From Sphingobium sp. (GTDB lineage: Bacteria > Pseudomonadota > Alphaproteobacteria > Sphingomonadales > Sphingomonadaceae): 64,000 bases of DNA. The notes beneath the pieces were generated by a model. It had not been told where the DNA came from. It saw only the letters and a list, made by a program, of their open reading frames with translations, and did no database searches. Both the position numbers and the translations under genes were made by a program. Position 1 is the stretch's first letter. Each line of letters starts with the position of its first letter. The DNA lies in the NCBI GenBank assembly GCA_003248935.1, contig QFQF01000008.1:1-64000 (forward strand), given 5' to 3'. This document shows, in pieces, positions 1-8,492 of this stretch.

Positions 1-59
1 TGCTCTCGGCCAACGGCGTAGCCACGGCGGCGGGCGGAGTGCCCACCGTTGTTCCGAAG

Positions 60-150
60 TGGCGGAGCGGGAGGGATTCGAACCCTCGATACGCTTTTGG
101 CGTATACTCACTTTCCAGGCGAGCGCCTTCGACCACTCGGCCACCGCTCC
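60..150 (-). tRNA. tRNA-Ser (anticodon GGA)
   Basis: Read on the minus strand this folds as a class II tRNA. The acceptor stem GGAGCGG pairs with CCGCTCC, followed by discriminator G and an encoded CCA (60-62). The anticodon loop CTGGAAA carries GGA. A long variable arm (TACGC/GCGTA) marks it as a serine tRNA, and the T arm GAGGG-TTCGAAT-CCCTC is intact. It should decode UCC and UCU. No duplicated 3' end was seen nearby, so there is no sign that it is used as an integration site here. Confidence 0.97.
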
Positions 151-247
151 GCATAGCACTGGAAGGCGGCTCCCTATCGCGCTCCGTCGTGAGAGGCAAG
201 GGCATGCACGACTTTACTTTCCATGTCCGATGACGCTTCATTGCGGC

Positions 248-1246
248 ATGGCGACAAAACCCCAACCAACCCGCTCCTCATCTCGACCTGCCCCATGCGG
301 CCAGCGTTCCGGACCATCGCGGTGGCTGGCCCGCGCAGCCGTCGGCGGCATGGCCATGGCCGGGATTGGATGGCCCCTTGCCGCGCAGACGCCGTTGCCC
401 GCATCGCCCCCGGCAAGCTCGCCAGCCACTCCGGCCGATATCATCGCGAGGGCCCCACCGTCCGCCTGGGCCGACATTCCGTCCGACCAGATTCTCGTGA
501 TGACCCTCGATGGCGGCGGACATGTGCTGATGCAGCTCGCCCCGATCGTCTCGCCCGAACATGTCGAGCGGATGCAGGCGCTGGCGCGCGCGCACTGGTG
601 GGACGGCACCGCCGTCTATCGCGTGCAGGACGACTATGTCGCGCAATGGGGCGACCGATCGGAACGCAAACCCCTGCCCCCCGGCCTGACAGCCACCCTG
701 CCCGAGGCTTACAGTATACCGCGGGCGCAGGCCGGGCCCGGCCTCGTCGCCCTGCCCTTCCCGGACAGCTACGCCCGGGAAACCGGCTTCCTGCGCGGCT
801 GGCCGGTGGCGATGGATGGGGACAGGCTGTGGCTCACGCACTGTTACGGCATGGTCGGGGCAGCGCGCGATCTTGCCCCCAATGCCGGTAACGGCGCCGA
901 ACTCTATGCCGTCATCGGCCATGCCCCGCGACAGCTGGATCGCAACATTGCGCTTGTCGGCCGCGTGGTGGCCGGCATCGACCAGTTATCCAGCCTGCCG
1001 CGCGGCACGGAAAAGCTTGGCATGTACGGCGACAAGCAAATGCCCAAACCGATCCTGTCCGTGCGACTGGCAAGCGACCTGCCACCCGGCGAACGCCCGA
1101 TGTTGCAGATGATGGATACCGGATCGCCCAGCTTCACGGCCTATGTCCGCGCACGCGCAAACCGCGACGACAGCTTCTTTCGCGTGCCGGCCGGAGGGGT
1201 CGATGTCTGCAACATCCCCGTTCCAACGCGGGAAAAGACACGATGA
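248..1246 (+). CDS. Cyclophilin-type peptidyl-prolyl isomerase, secreted, divergent
   Basis: A 332-residue protein with a basic N-terminus, a hydrophobic stretch at about residues 30-46 ending in LAAQ (a likely signal peptide), a proline/alanine linker, and then a cyclophilin-like region. The cyclophilin part is visible in the RGWPVAMDGDRLWLTHCYG and IALVGRVVAGIDQLSSLPRG segments, which resemble the family's core and its final helix/strand. The expected role is proline isomerisation or chaperoning in the periplasm. The canonical active-site signature is poorly preserved, so activity is uncertain. The frame stays open upstream into tRNA-Ser. ATG 248 is chosen; ATG 230 is an alternative, and neither has a clear Shine-Dalgarno site. 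The gene is probably monocistronic. Confidence 0.75.
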   Translation: MATKPQPTRSSSRPAPCGQRSGPSRWLARAAVGGMAMAGIGWPLAAQTPLPASPPASSPATPADIIARAPPSAWADIPSDQILVMTLDGGGHVLMQLAPIVSPEHVERMQALARAHWWDGTAVYRVQDDYVAQWGDRSERKPLPPGLTATLPEAYSIPRAQAGPGLVALPFPDSYARETGFLRGWPVAMDGDRLWLTHCYGMVGAARDLAPNAGNGAELYAVIGHAPRQLDRNIALVGRVVAGIDQLSSLPRGTEKLGMYGDKQMPKPILSVRLASDLPPGERPMLQMMDTGSPSFTAYVRARANRDDSFFRVPAGGVDVCNIPVPTREKTR

Positions 1247-1327
1247 GCCGGTTTTCCGGGCATTTCGGGAACCTTTCGGGCGGCGGCGCATTGCGCGAGC
1301 GGGTTTGCCTAACGAAAGATAAACGAC

Positions 1328-1513
1328 ATGCTCCGCCTCGCCTTCCTTTCCCTCGCGCTTGCGATCCTGTCGGGCATATTGGGCCTGACCGGTCTCGCCG
1401 GCGACTTTGCGGGCCTGTCCCTCATGCTCTTCGGCATCGCACTGGCAGCGTCGGGCACGCTGTTCGGGCTGCGCGCGCTGGAACGGCGGGACGAGCGTCG
1501 CTGCTACAACTGA
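1328..1513 (+). CDS. Small two-helix membrane protein, DUF1328-like
   Basis: A 61-residue protein that is almost entirely two hydrophobic helices (about residues 2-24 and 28-48) with a short charged tail rich in Arg and Glu. The opening LRLAFLSLALAILSGILGLTG resembles the start of DUF1328/YtjA small membrane proteins, whose function is unknown. It sits between the isomerase and a DUF5818 gene, all on the plus strand, and the next start lies 17 bases downstream, so co-transcription is likely. The family assignment rests on pattern similarity only. Confidence 0.55.
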   Translation: MLRLAFLSLALAILSGILGLTGLAGDFAGLSLMLFGIALAASGTLFGLRALERRDERRCYN

Positions 1514-1529
1514 CCACGGGCTGCCCCGC

Positions 1530-1733
1530 ATGACGGCCGCCGGCACGTCTGTCGATGCCACCGGCCGGCTGATCCGCGATGGCGCGGGTTTTCTGTTGCG
1601 CACGGACGAAGGCACGACGTGGCGACTGATCCTCCACCGCGTACCCGTCGATCATGTGGAGAAACGCGTCCGTGTGCGCGGTTTCCATGCCGGTGAAGGC
1701 ATCATTGATGCGGAGGGCGTGAGCGCGGCCTGA
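1530..1733 (+). CDS. DUF5818-like small protein
   Basis: A 67-residue soluble protein. It shows GRLIRDGAGFLLRTDEGTTW, a hydrophobic strand and VRVRGFHAGEGIIDAEGVS, a compact all-beta pattern seen in the sphingomonad DUF5818 family. The function is unknown. The start at ATG 1530 begins at the domain boundary; the same frame is open further upstream, but that part overlaps the previous gene and looks non-coding. It probably shares a transcript with the small membrane protein upstream. Confidence 0.6.
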   Translation: MTAAGTSVDATGRLIRDGAGFLLRTDEGTTWRLILHRVPVDHVEKRVRVRGFHAGEGIIDAEGVSAA

Positions 1734-1823
1734 CCAGCGCCCCATCTGCCGTGCCGTTATTTCGCAAAACCGGTTCCCACGTCCGCCCGTGATGCTCTAG
1801 ACGGGGCGCGAAGGAGCATGGTC

Positions 1824-3032
1824 ATGCAGCGTTTCGACGTCATCATCCTGGGCGGCGGGCTCGTCGGGCTCAGTCTGGGGATCGCCCTGGACGGGCATGG
1901 CGTGCGCTGTGCGATCGTCGATCCGGCCGATCCGGCAACCACCATGGCACCCGGCTTCGACGGCCGCGTATCCGCCATCGCGAGCGCCAGCAAGCATATG
2001 CTCGATGCGATCGGCGTCGGCGCGCAACTAGGGGGTGAGGGTTGCCCGATCGAGCGCATCTGGGTGAGCGACGGGCTGCAACCCGGCGCGCTCGACTTCG
2101 TCCCGCCGGAACAGGACGGCCCGATGGGCGTGATGTTCGAGAACAGGGTGCTGCGCGTCGCGCTTGCCCGGACGGCGGAAAAGGCGGCAACGCTCAGCCG
2201 GTTCCAGCCCGACCGCGCGATCGCCGTCGAACGCACGCAGGACGGCGTGACCGTGACTCTGGCGAGCGGGGAAACGCTGTCCGCTGCGCTGCTGGTCGCG
2301 GCGGAGGGCCGCATGAGCCCGACACGGGAAGCTGCCGGCATCCGAGTCGCCCAATGGTCCTACGACCATGTCGCGATGGTGACGGCGATTGATCATCAGG
2401 TGCCGCATGCCAACACCGCCTATGAAATTTTCTATCCCGGCGGCCCCTTCGCGCTTTTGCCGATGCAGCCGGGCACCCGATCGGCCGTGGTATGGACCGT
2501 ACCACAGGCGCATGCACCGGCCATGATGGCGCTGGGCGAGCGCGCCTGGCTCGCCGAGGCACAGAAGCGGATCGGCGGTTTTCTGGGCGAGATCGCACTG
2601 GCAGGCCCACGGTCGCACTATCCGCTCGGCTTCCATCACGCTGCCCGGATCACCGATACCCGCCTCGCGCTGGCGGGCGACGCCGCGCACGGCATCCATC
2701 CGATCGCCGGACAGGGACTGAACCTTGGTTTTCGCGATGTCGCAGCGCTGACGCAGGTGATCGTGGAGGGGATGCGCCTGGGCCTCGACCCCGGCGACGC
2801 ACAGTTGATGGAGCGCTATCAGCGCTGGCGCGGCCTTGACGCACTGAACGTCTCCATCGCCATGGACGGCCTCGTCCGCCTGTTCGATATCCCCGGCCGA
2901 ACGGCGTCGGCGGTGCGGCGCTTCGGGCTCGGTGCGGTGCAGCGCATGCCTGCGCTCAAGAACCGTTTCATGGCTGAAGCGCGCGGCGAATCCGGTGCCC
3001 TGCCCCGGCTGCTCGTCGGCGAGATGGTGTAA
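1824..3032 (+). CDS. UbiH/UbiF/Coq6-family FAD-dependent hydroxylase
   Basis: A 402-residue flavoprotein monooxygenase. The N-terminal Rossmann motif ILGGGLVGLSLG (about residues 7-18) binds the FAD ADP moiety. A late GDAAH motif (285-289) followed by HPIAGQGLNLGFRD is the classic second FAD motif of aromatic hydroxylases in ubiquinone biosynthesis. The expected role is an oxygen-dependent ring hydroxylation step of ubiquinone synthesis at the inner membrane; which position (UbiH, UbiF or UbiI type) cannot be told from sequence. ATG 1824 is preferred over ATG 1818 because AAGGAG at 1811-1816 is 7 bases upstream of it. The gene converges on the CnoX operon. Confidence 0.9.
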   Translation: MQRFDVIILGGGLVGLSLGIALDGHGVRCAIVDPADPATTMAPGFDGRVSAIASASKHMLDAIGVGAQLGGEGCPIERIWVSDGLQPGALDFVPPEQDGPMGVMFENRVLRVALARTAEKAATLSRFQPDRAIAVERTQDGVTVTLASGETLSAALLVAAEGRMSPTREAAGIRVAQWSYDHVAMVTAIDHQVPHANTAYEIFYPGGPFALLPMQPGTRSAVVWTVPQAHAPAMMALGERAWLAEAQKRIGGFLGEIALAGPRSHYPLGFHHAARITDTRLALAGDAAHGIHPIAGQGLNLGFRDVAALTQVIVEGMRLGLDPGDAQLMERYQRWRGLDALNVSIAMDGLVRLFDIPGRTASAVRRFGLGAVQRMPALKNRFMAEARGESGALPRLLVGEMV

Positions 3033-3045
3033 GGGGCCCGCCGCG

Positions 3046-3240
3046 TCAGCCGCCCAGATCGAGGACGCGCGCTTCCCGCACCAGCAGCACCGGCACGCCA
3101 TCCCGGATCGGAAAGGCGAGACCCGCCGCATCCGACACCAGTTCCATGCGTTCGGTGTCGAGCCGCAGAGACGTCCGCGTAACCGGACAGACCAGCCGCG
3201 CCAGCAACGCGGCATCGGGGAGCAAGCGCGCCTCGCTCAT
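3046..3240 (-). CDS. Trm112 family protein (UPF0434/YcaR-like)
   Basis: A 64-residue protein with the family layout: LARLVCPVTRTSLRLD near the start and GLAFPIRDGVPVLLVREAR near the end. In eukaryotes Trm112 activates methyltransferases; the bacterial homologues are small zinc-ribbon-like proteins of unclear role. Only one cysteine is present, so metal binding through a four-cysteine site is not expected. Its start overlaps the end of the Lon_N gene by 4 bases, and it is the last gene of a three-gene minus-strand operon. Confidence 0.85.
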   Translation of the reverse strand: MSEARLLPDAALLARLVCPVTRTSLRLDTERMELVSDAAGLAFPIRDGVPVLLVREARVLDLGG

Positions 3241-3848
3241 TGCATCGTCCCTCCATTCTCGTCGGCGCGGCCAAAGAAGCGCATCAACTGGATGGTCAGT
3301 TCCATCCGCTCGCGCAGGTCCGCCGCCTCAAGCAGCGATTGCTTGGCGGCGGGATCGAACGGTGCGACCTGCGCGATGCCGTTGACGAGCGACGCGTCGT
3401 CGAGACGCGTCACGGCGTTCCAGTCGATCATATAACCCTGCTGATCGGCGAACCGGCGCGCCTCAAGCTCAAGCGCGGCACGTTCGGCAGGCGCCAGCGG
3501 GCTTTCCTCGACCGGCGGTGTCAACTCCGCCTCGACCTGCCGGAAGGGAGTCGACACATCCAGTTCCCGCAGCACACGGAAACGGGCGATTCCCGTCAGC
3601 ACGATGTTGAACCGCCCGTCGTCCAGCGCCTCGACATTGCTGATCCGGCCGACGCAGCCGATGGAAAAGAGCGCCGGCACCTGCGCCTCGTCGCGTGGCT
3701 GGATCATGCCGATACGCCGGTCGCGCGCCATGGCGTCACGCACCATCGCCCGGTAGCGCGGTTCGAAGATGTGCAGCGGCAACTGCATCTCCGGGAACAG
3801 CAGCGCCCCGGCGAGCGGGAAGATGGAAATGCGCTGCGGCCCGGTCAT
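3237..3848 (-). CDS. LON peptidase substrate-binding domain protein
   Basis: A 203-residue stand-alone Lon N-terminal domain without the ATPase or protease parts. The characteristic beginning ISIFPLAGALLFPEMQLPLHIFEPRYRAM and an internal VGCVGRISNVEALDDGRFNIVLTG are both visible. Such proteins are thought to recognise unfolded or hydrophobic segments. Placement directly after the thioredoxin-like co-chaperone CnoX suggests a shared role in protein quality control. ATG 3848 is chosen; an in-frame GTG at 3854 is possible and would leave a gap of only a few bases to the upstream stop. Confidence 0.9.
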   Translation of the reverse strand: MTGPQRISIFPLAGALLFPEMQLPLHIFEPRYRAMVRDAMARDRRIGMIQPRDEAQVPALFSIGCVGRISNVEALDDGRFNIVLTGIARFRVLRELDVSTPFRQVEAELTPPVEESPLAPAERAALELEARRFADQQGYMIDWNAVTRLDDASLVNGIAQVAPFDPAAKQSLLEAADLRERMELTIQLMRFFGRADENGGTMQ

Positions 3849-3860
3849 GGCCACCGCCGC

Positions 3861-4772
3861 TCAGGAAAACAGGATCGCGGACAGACGCCGTCTCTGGGCC
3901 GAAGCCCAGCTGTCCTCCAGGCCGACGGCCTCCAGCAGCTTCAGGAACTGCGCACGCGCGGCGCCCTCGTTCCACTCCCGGTCGCGCCGGATGATCTCCA
4001 GCAACGCGTCGACGGCGCCGTCACGGTCGCCGTTCGACATCAGTCCGTTCGCGAGTTCGAAGCGCGCGGCGTGATCATCGGGATCGGCGGCGATCTTCGC
4101 CTCCAGCCCCGAGAGATCGGCGAGCGGCGTTGCGTTCTGCGCTAGCGACAGGGCCGCGGCGGCCCGTTCGATCGCCGGGGTCTTGGCAAGGTCGGCGGGG
4201 ACAGCGTCCAGCATCGCCTGCGCCTCATCCACCTGACCGAGCGCGACCAGCGCGCGGATGGTGCCGGACAGAATGCCAGTATCCTCCGGCGCGAGCGCGG
4301 CGACCTGATCGAACAGGGCCAGCGCCTGCTCCGGCTGCCCGGCGGTCAGTGCATCCTCCGCCGCCGCGATAATCGGCGCAATCTCCTGTGCGGTCGCCTT
4401 CTCGTCCGACTGGACGGGAAGCTGGGAGAGTATCTGGTCCAGCATCTGCTTGAGCTGTCCCTCGGTCCGCGCCTGGCTGAGGTCCGCGACCGGCTGGCCC
4501 TGGAACACCGCATAGACGGTCGGGATCGACTGGACACGAAACTGCGCGGCGATGAAGCCGTTCTCGTCGACATTGACCTTGACCAGCTTCACGCCCTTGG
4601 AGGCGTAATCCGCGCACACCTTTTCGATGACCGGGGCGAGCTGCTTGCACGGGCCGCACCATTCGGCCCAAAAATCGACGATGACGAGGCTGGTGCGCGA
4701 GGGTTCGACCACGTCACGGCGAAACGCCTCCAGCGCCTGCTTGTCGGTTTCGCTAAGGCCGAGCGTCGCCAA
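3861..4772 (-). CDS. cnoX: Thioredoxin-TPR co-chaperone CnoX (YbbN family)
   Basis: A 303-residue protein with an N-terminal thioredoxin fold (about residues 10-110) and helical tetratricopeptide-like repeats after it (AAEDALTAGQPEQALALFDQ and later repeats). The intact WCGPC motif at residues 38-42 means it can do thiol-disulfide chemistry, unlike E. coli YbbN, where the motif is degenerate. CnoX homologues hold unfolding proteins and pass them to chaperonin. I place the start at TTG 4772: GGAG at 4781-4784 lies 8 bases upstream, and the predicted protein begins as the family does (ATLGLSE). The frame is open to 4859, but that extension looks non-coding. Confidence 0.88.
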   Translation of the reverse strand: MATLGLSETDKQALEAFRRDVVEPSRTSLVIVDFWAEWCGPCKQLAPVIEKVCADYASKGVKLVKVNVDENGFIAAQFRVQSIPTVYAVFQGQPVADLSQARTEGQLKQMLDQILSQLPVQSDEKATAQEIAPIIAAAEDALTAGQPEQALALFDQVAALAPEDTGILSGTIRALVALGQVDEAQAMLDAVPADLAKTPAIERAAAALSLAQNATPLADLSGLEAKIAADPDDHAARFELANGLMSNGDRDGAVDALLEIIRRDREWNEGAARAQFLKLLEAVGLEDSWASAQRRRLSAILFS

Positions 4773-4941
4773 GATACTGTCTCCACATTTGATGAGTTCG
4801 ATGATCGCGCCATTATGTGGGTGATCATGCCCAGTACGCAAGCCATGCGGCACCCTCAAAAGTTTCGCACACGATCCTGGTGGCAGTCAGGAACGCTTTT
4901 TCCTAACCAACAGACAGCCATCGGGACGGAGGAACAACGGC

Positions 4942-5895
4942 ATGAAACGCGAGCAACTGGCGATTTTCGACGGCGCGGCCATACGGGCGGGGCTGTCCTA
5001 TCCCGATTGCATCGCGGCCGTGCGTGAGGCGATGAAGGCATTGTCGGCCGGGACGACACGACAACTGCTGCGCAGCGTCATGCCCCTTGGCGACGATCGC
5101 CTGTTCGGCCAGATGCCCGGCGCGCTGGGCGAACATGACCTGTTCGGTGCGAAGATGATCAGCGTGTTCCCCGTACCGGGCGCGCCGGGTCTGCAACGAC
5201 ATCGCGGGCTGGTGATATTGTTCGAACCTGATGGGGGCGCGCCCGTCGCCGTCGCTGATGCGGAGGAGATCACGCATATCCGCACCGCCGCCGCGACCGC
5301 CGTCGCCACCGATGCGCTCGCTCGTGCTGATGCGCGCGTGCTGCTCATCGCCGGAACCGGCGCGCAGGCGCGATCGCATCTGGAGGCGGTGCCGCTCGTC
5401 CGCCGGTTCGACCGGATTCTGATCTGGGGCCGCTCGCCGGACAAGGCCTGCGTTATCGCCGACGATTTCGCGCATCTGGGCGCAGAATGCGCGCCCGACC
5501 TGCGCGTGGCCGCCGGTCAGGCGGACGTGATCTGTACCGTCACGACCGCGCGGGAACCGATCCTCCTTGGCGAATGGCTGCGTCCCGGCACCCATGTAAA
5601 CCTGGTGGGATCGAGCGTCGCAGGGCCGGTCGAGGTCGACAGCGCACTGGTGGCGAACAGCCGTTACATCGCCGACAGCCGCGCCTCGGCGCTTGCCGCC
5701 GCGGCCGAATTCCTGATCGCGCGGGAGGCAGGGCTCGTCGACGATGATCATGTCGTGGCAGAGATCGGAGAGGTGCTGCTCGGTACCGTTCCGGGCAGAC
5801 GTAGCGCGGATGACATCACCGTCTACAAGTCTCTCGGCCATGCGGTGCAGGATCTGGCCGCTGCGGCGCACCTGTACCGCGCGTCCCTGACCTGA
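4942..5895 (+). CDS. Ornithine cyclodeaminase / mu-crystallin family protein
   Basis: A 317-residue NAD(P)-binding protein. It has the family N-terminal half (AGLSYPDCIAAVREAMKALS, then GAKMISVFP) and a Rossmann domain with VLLIAGTGAQARSHLEAV near residue 135. The family includes ornithine cyclodeaminase, alanine dehydrogenase and reductases of cyclic imino acids such as pyrroline-2-carboxylate, and the substrate cannot be chosen from sequence. The start ATG 4942 has GGAGGA at 4927-4932 upstream. It is divergent from cnoX and convergent with pncB, so it is probably transcribed alone. Confidence 0.85.
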   Translation: MKREQLAIFDGAAIRAGLSYPDCIAAVREAMKALSAGTTRQLLRSVMPLGDDRLFGQMPGALGEHDLFGAKMISVFPVPGAPGLQRHRGLVILFEPDGGAPVAVADAEEITHIRTAAATAVATDALARADARVLLIAGTGAQARSHLEAVPLVRRFDRILIWGRSPDKACVIADDFAHLGAECAPDLRVAAGQADVICTVTTAREPILLGEWLRPGTHVNLVGSSVAGPVEVDSALVANSRYIADSRASALAAAAEFLIAREAGLVDDDHVVAEIGEVLLGTVPGRRSADDITVYKSLGHAVQDLAAAAHLYRASLT

Positions 5896-5917
5896 CGCGA
5901 GAAAATGGGCACCTGCA

Positions 5918-7222
5918 CTATACGCTCACAACCGAGCCGACCCGTCCCGCATCCCCGAAAACGCGTAGATAGCGGGCAAGCTCCGCCGGGTCGCCGGTCG
6001 CCTTGGCTGGATTGTCCGACAGCTTGACCGCTGGCCGGCCGTTCGCCTCCACCACCTTGCAGACCAGCGAGATGGGATCGAGCCCGGCCGTATCGAACGG
6101 TGCGCAGCCCCGGAAATCGTTGGTAAGGTTGGTGCCCCAGCCGAAGCTCATCCGCACCCGCCCATGGAAATGGCGATATGTCGCCTCGATCGAATCCACG
6201 TCCATCCCGTCGGAGAAGATCAGCAGCTTGCTGCGCGGGTCGACGCCCTTCTCCTCCCACCAGCGGATGATCTGTTCGCCACCGGCGATCGGCGGCGCGC
6301 TGTCCGGGCGGAAGCCGGTCCAGCCGGCGACCCAGTCCGGCGCACGGGCAAGGAACGCCGTCGTCCCGAACGCATCGGGCAGGGCGATCAGCAGATTGCC
6401 GCCATAATGGTTTCGCCAGTCCTCCAGCACGCGATAGGGTGCCTCGGCCAGCGCCGCGTCGTCGGGCGCCAGCGCGGCGAGCACCATGGGCAGTTCGTGC
6501 GCATTGGTGCCGATCGCCTCCAGGTCCGCATCCATCGCCAGCAGAACATTGGACGAGCCGATGAACCGACCGCCCAGCCGTTCCTTCAGCGCCTCCACGC
6601 ACCAGCGCTGCCAGAGGAAGCCGTGCCGCCTGCGCGTGCCGAAATCGGAAATGACGAGGTCCGGCAGGTCCGCCAGCCGCTCCACCTTCTCCCACAGTTT
6701 CGCCTTCGCCCGGGCGTATAGGACATCGAGCGCGAAACGCCCCCGGTCCTTCATCGCCGCGCGCGAGCGCAGTTCGTTGATGATCGCAAGCGCCGGAATT
6801 TCCCACATGCTGGTGTGCGTCCAGGGCCCGTGGAAGCGCAGCAGATACTGGCCATCGGCGCATGACAGCTCATATTCTGGCAACTGGAAATCTGCGAGCC
6901 AGGCGATGAAATCGGGGCTGAACATCTGCCGCTTGCCATAGAAACTGTTGCCCGCAAGCCAGATCAGCTCCTTCTTACCGAAGCGGACAGCTCGGGCATG
7001 ATCGAGCTGGGCGCGGAGTTCGCCCTCGTCGATCACCTCCGCCAGACGCACCGACGTTGTCCGGTTGATCAGCTCGAAGGTCGCCTGCACGTCCGGGTAC
7101 AGATGCCGGATCATCTGCAGCATCAGCAGCTTGTAGAAATCGGTGTCGAGCAGGCTGCGGACGATCGGGTCCAGCCGCCAGTTATGGTTGTAGGTACGGG
7201 TCGCGATATCGGTCAGGACCAT
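5918..7222 (-). CDS. pncB: Nicotinate phosphoribosyltransferase
   Basis: A 434-residue PncB, the usual length for the bacterial form. It adds phosphoribose to nicotinate to make nicotinate mononucleotide for NAD salvage in the cytosol. The N-terminal SLLDTDFYKLLMLQMI is the family's hallmark, followed by FELINRTTSVRLAE, SMWEIPALAIINE, SDFGTRRRHGFLWQ (the histidine and arginine region at the active site) and a GTNLTNDF phosphate-binding segment late in the protein. It appears monocistronic, with about 148 bases of untranslated DNA to the divergent NUDIX-DUF47 gene. Confidence 0.96.
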   Translation of the reverse strand: MVLTDIATRTYNHNWRLDPIVRSLLDTDFYKLLMLQMIRHLYPDVQATFELINRTTSVRLAEVIDEGELRAQLDHARAVRFGKKELIWLAGNSFYGKRQMFSPDFIAWLADFQLPEYELSCADGQYLLRFHGPWTHTSMWEIPALAIINELRSRAAMKDRGRFALDVLYARAKAKLWEKVERLADLPDLVISDFGTRRRHGFLWQRWCVEALKERLGGRFIGSSNVLLAMDADLEAIGTNAHELPMVLAALAPDDAALAEAPYRVLEDWRNHYGGNLLIALPDAFGTTAFLARAPDWVAGWTGFRPDSAPPIAGGEQIIRWWEEKGVDPRSKLLIFSDGMDVDSIEATYRHFHGRVRMSFGWGTNLTNDFRGCAPFDTAGLDPISLVCKVVEANGRPAVKLSDNPAKATGDPAELARYLRVFGDAGRVGSVVSV

Positions 7223-7370
7223 GAGATATCCGTTCGGCAGGGCAGGTGAGTTTGAAACCCGGATCGCGATCCGTCAAACACTGCCCGCGCACATCAATGC
7301 TGTCATTTTTTTGTAACATCACTAAACGCGACCGGAAGAAAGGATCCTTCCCATCCGCCAGATTGCCGCC

Positions 7371-8468
7371 TTGCCCTATACCGTGGCCCCCGACGGGCAG
7401 ATGCAGATCCTGCTGATCACGTCGCGTGGGACCGGGCGCTGGATCATCCCGAAGGGAAACCGGATGCGCGGCACGGCCAGCCATCGCGCGGCGGAATTGG
7501 AAGCCTATGAGGAAGCGGGCATCCGGGGCGTCGCCTGCCCCGCTCCCCTTGGCCAATACCGTTATCTGAAGACACGCGACGACGGCACCGCACGCGCGGC
7601 GAAGGTGGACGTGTTCCCCCTTGCCGTCACCGACCAGCTTCCCGAATGGCCCGAACAGGGCGAGCGGGAGCTACGCTGGTTCTCCGTACCGGAGGCCGCC
7701 AACGCGGTCGCCGAACCCGATCTCAAATCCATCATCGCCGCCTTTCGCGAGCCGCCAAGGGAACCCAGCCCGCTCATCCGGGCGATATTGTGGCTGCGCG
7801 AACGTTCAGGAGAAAGAATACCCATGCTGCGCTGGTTTCAGGCCCTGATGCCCAAACAGGGCCGTTTCTTCGAACAGTTCGAGGATCATGCCGCAACGCT
7901 CGTCGCAGGCGCGGACGCGCTGGCCCGCCTGCTTCAGGGCGGTCCCGACATGGCGCGTCATGTCGTCGAGATATCCGACCGGGAGCATGAAGCGGACGCG
8001 ATCATCCGTGCGGTGCTTCAGGATGTCCGCCGCATCTTCGTAACGCCGTTCGATCGCAGCGCTATCACCGGCCTCATCGGCGTGATGGACGACGCCATCG
8101 ACCAGATGAACCAGACCGCGAAGGCCGTGAGCCTGTACGAGGTCAAGGCATTCGCACCGCAGATGCAGGACATGAGCGCCATCATCGTCGAGGCGGCACG
8201 GATCACGGCGGAGGCGATGCCGCTGCTGCGCTCGCTCAACCTCAACGCCTCCCGCCTGCACGAGTTGACCGAACGGCTGGTGAACCTGGAGGGGCATGCG
8301 GACGAAATTCACGAGGCGGGCCTGAAGGCGCTGTATCAGCAGAGCCGGACCGGCAATCCCATGGACTTCATCGTCGGCAACGAGATCTACAGCCATCTGG
8401 AGAAGGTGACCGACCGGTTCGAAGACGTCGCGAACGAGATCCAGGGTCTCGTGATCGACCACGCCTGA
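7371..8468 (+). CDS. NUDIX hydrolase fused in frame to DUF47 (PhoU-like) protein
   Basis: One open frame of 365 codons carries two domains normally found on separate genes. Residues 1 to about 135 are a NUDIX domain: PKGNRMRGTASHRAAELEAY then EEAGI, a diphosphoinositol-phosphatase-like Nudix box. Residues from about 152 (MLRWFQALMPKQGRFFEQFE) are a DUF47/TIGR00153 helical protein of the type that accompanies low-affinity PiT phosphate transporters. No stop separates them. An internal ATG at 7824 has AGGAG at 7808-7812, so DUF47 may also be made alone. The start is uncertain: TTG 7371 is the only standard start before an upstream TAA at 7323, and no good Shine-Dalgarno site precedes it. Confidence 0.75.
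   Translation: MPYTVAPDGQMQILLITSRGTGRWIIPKGNRMRGTASHRAAELEAYEEAGIRGVACPAPLGQYRYLKTRDDGTARAAKVDVFPLAVTDQLPEWPEQGERELRWFSVPEAANAVAEPDLKSIIAAFREPPREPSPLIRAILWLRERSGERIPMLRWFQALMPKQGRFFEQFEDHAATLVAGADALARLLQGGPDMARHVVEISDREHEADAIIRAVLQDVRRIFVTPFDRSAITGLIGVMDDAIDQMNQTAKAVSLYEVKAFAPQMQDMSAIIVEAARITAEAMPLLRSLNLNASRLHELTERLVNLEGHADEIHEAGLKALYQQSRTGNPMDFIVGNEIYSHLEKVTDRFEDVANEIQGLVIDHA
7808..7826 (+). promoter_or_regulatory. Internal ribosome binding site and ATG for DUF47
   Basis: AGGAG at 7808-7812 lies 11 bases before ATG 7824, inside the fused NUDIX-DUF47 frame and exactly where the DUF47 domain begins. This suggests an independent DUF47 product of 214 residues (7824-8468), either in addition to or instead of the fusion. 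Confidence 0.55.
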
Positions 8469-8492
8469 CCTCATCGCACCGACCGCCCGGCC

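Noticed and set aside
60..150. tRNA-Ser as an integration site for a mobile element
   Set aside because: No integrase, no direct repeat of the tRNA 3' end and no shift in gene character nearby.
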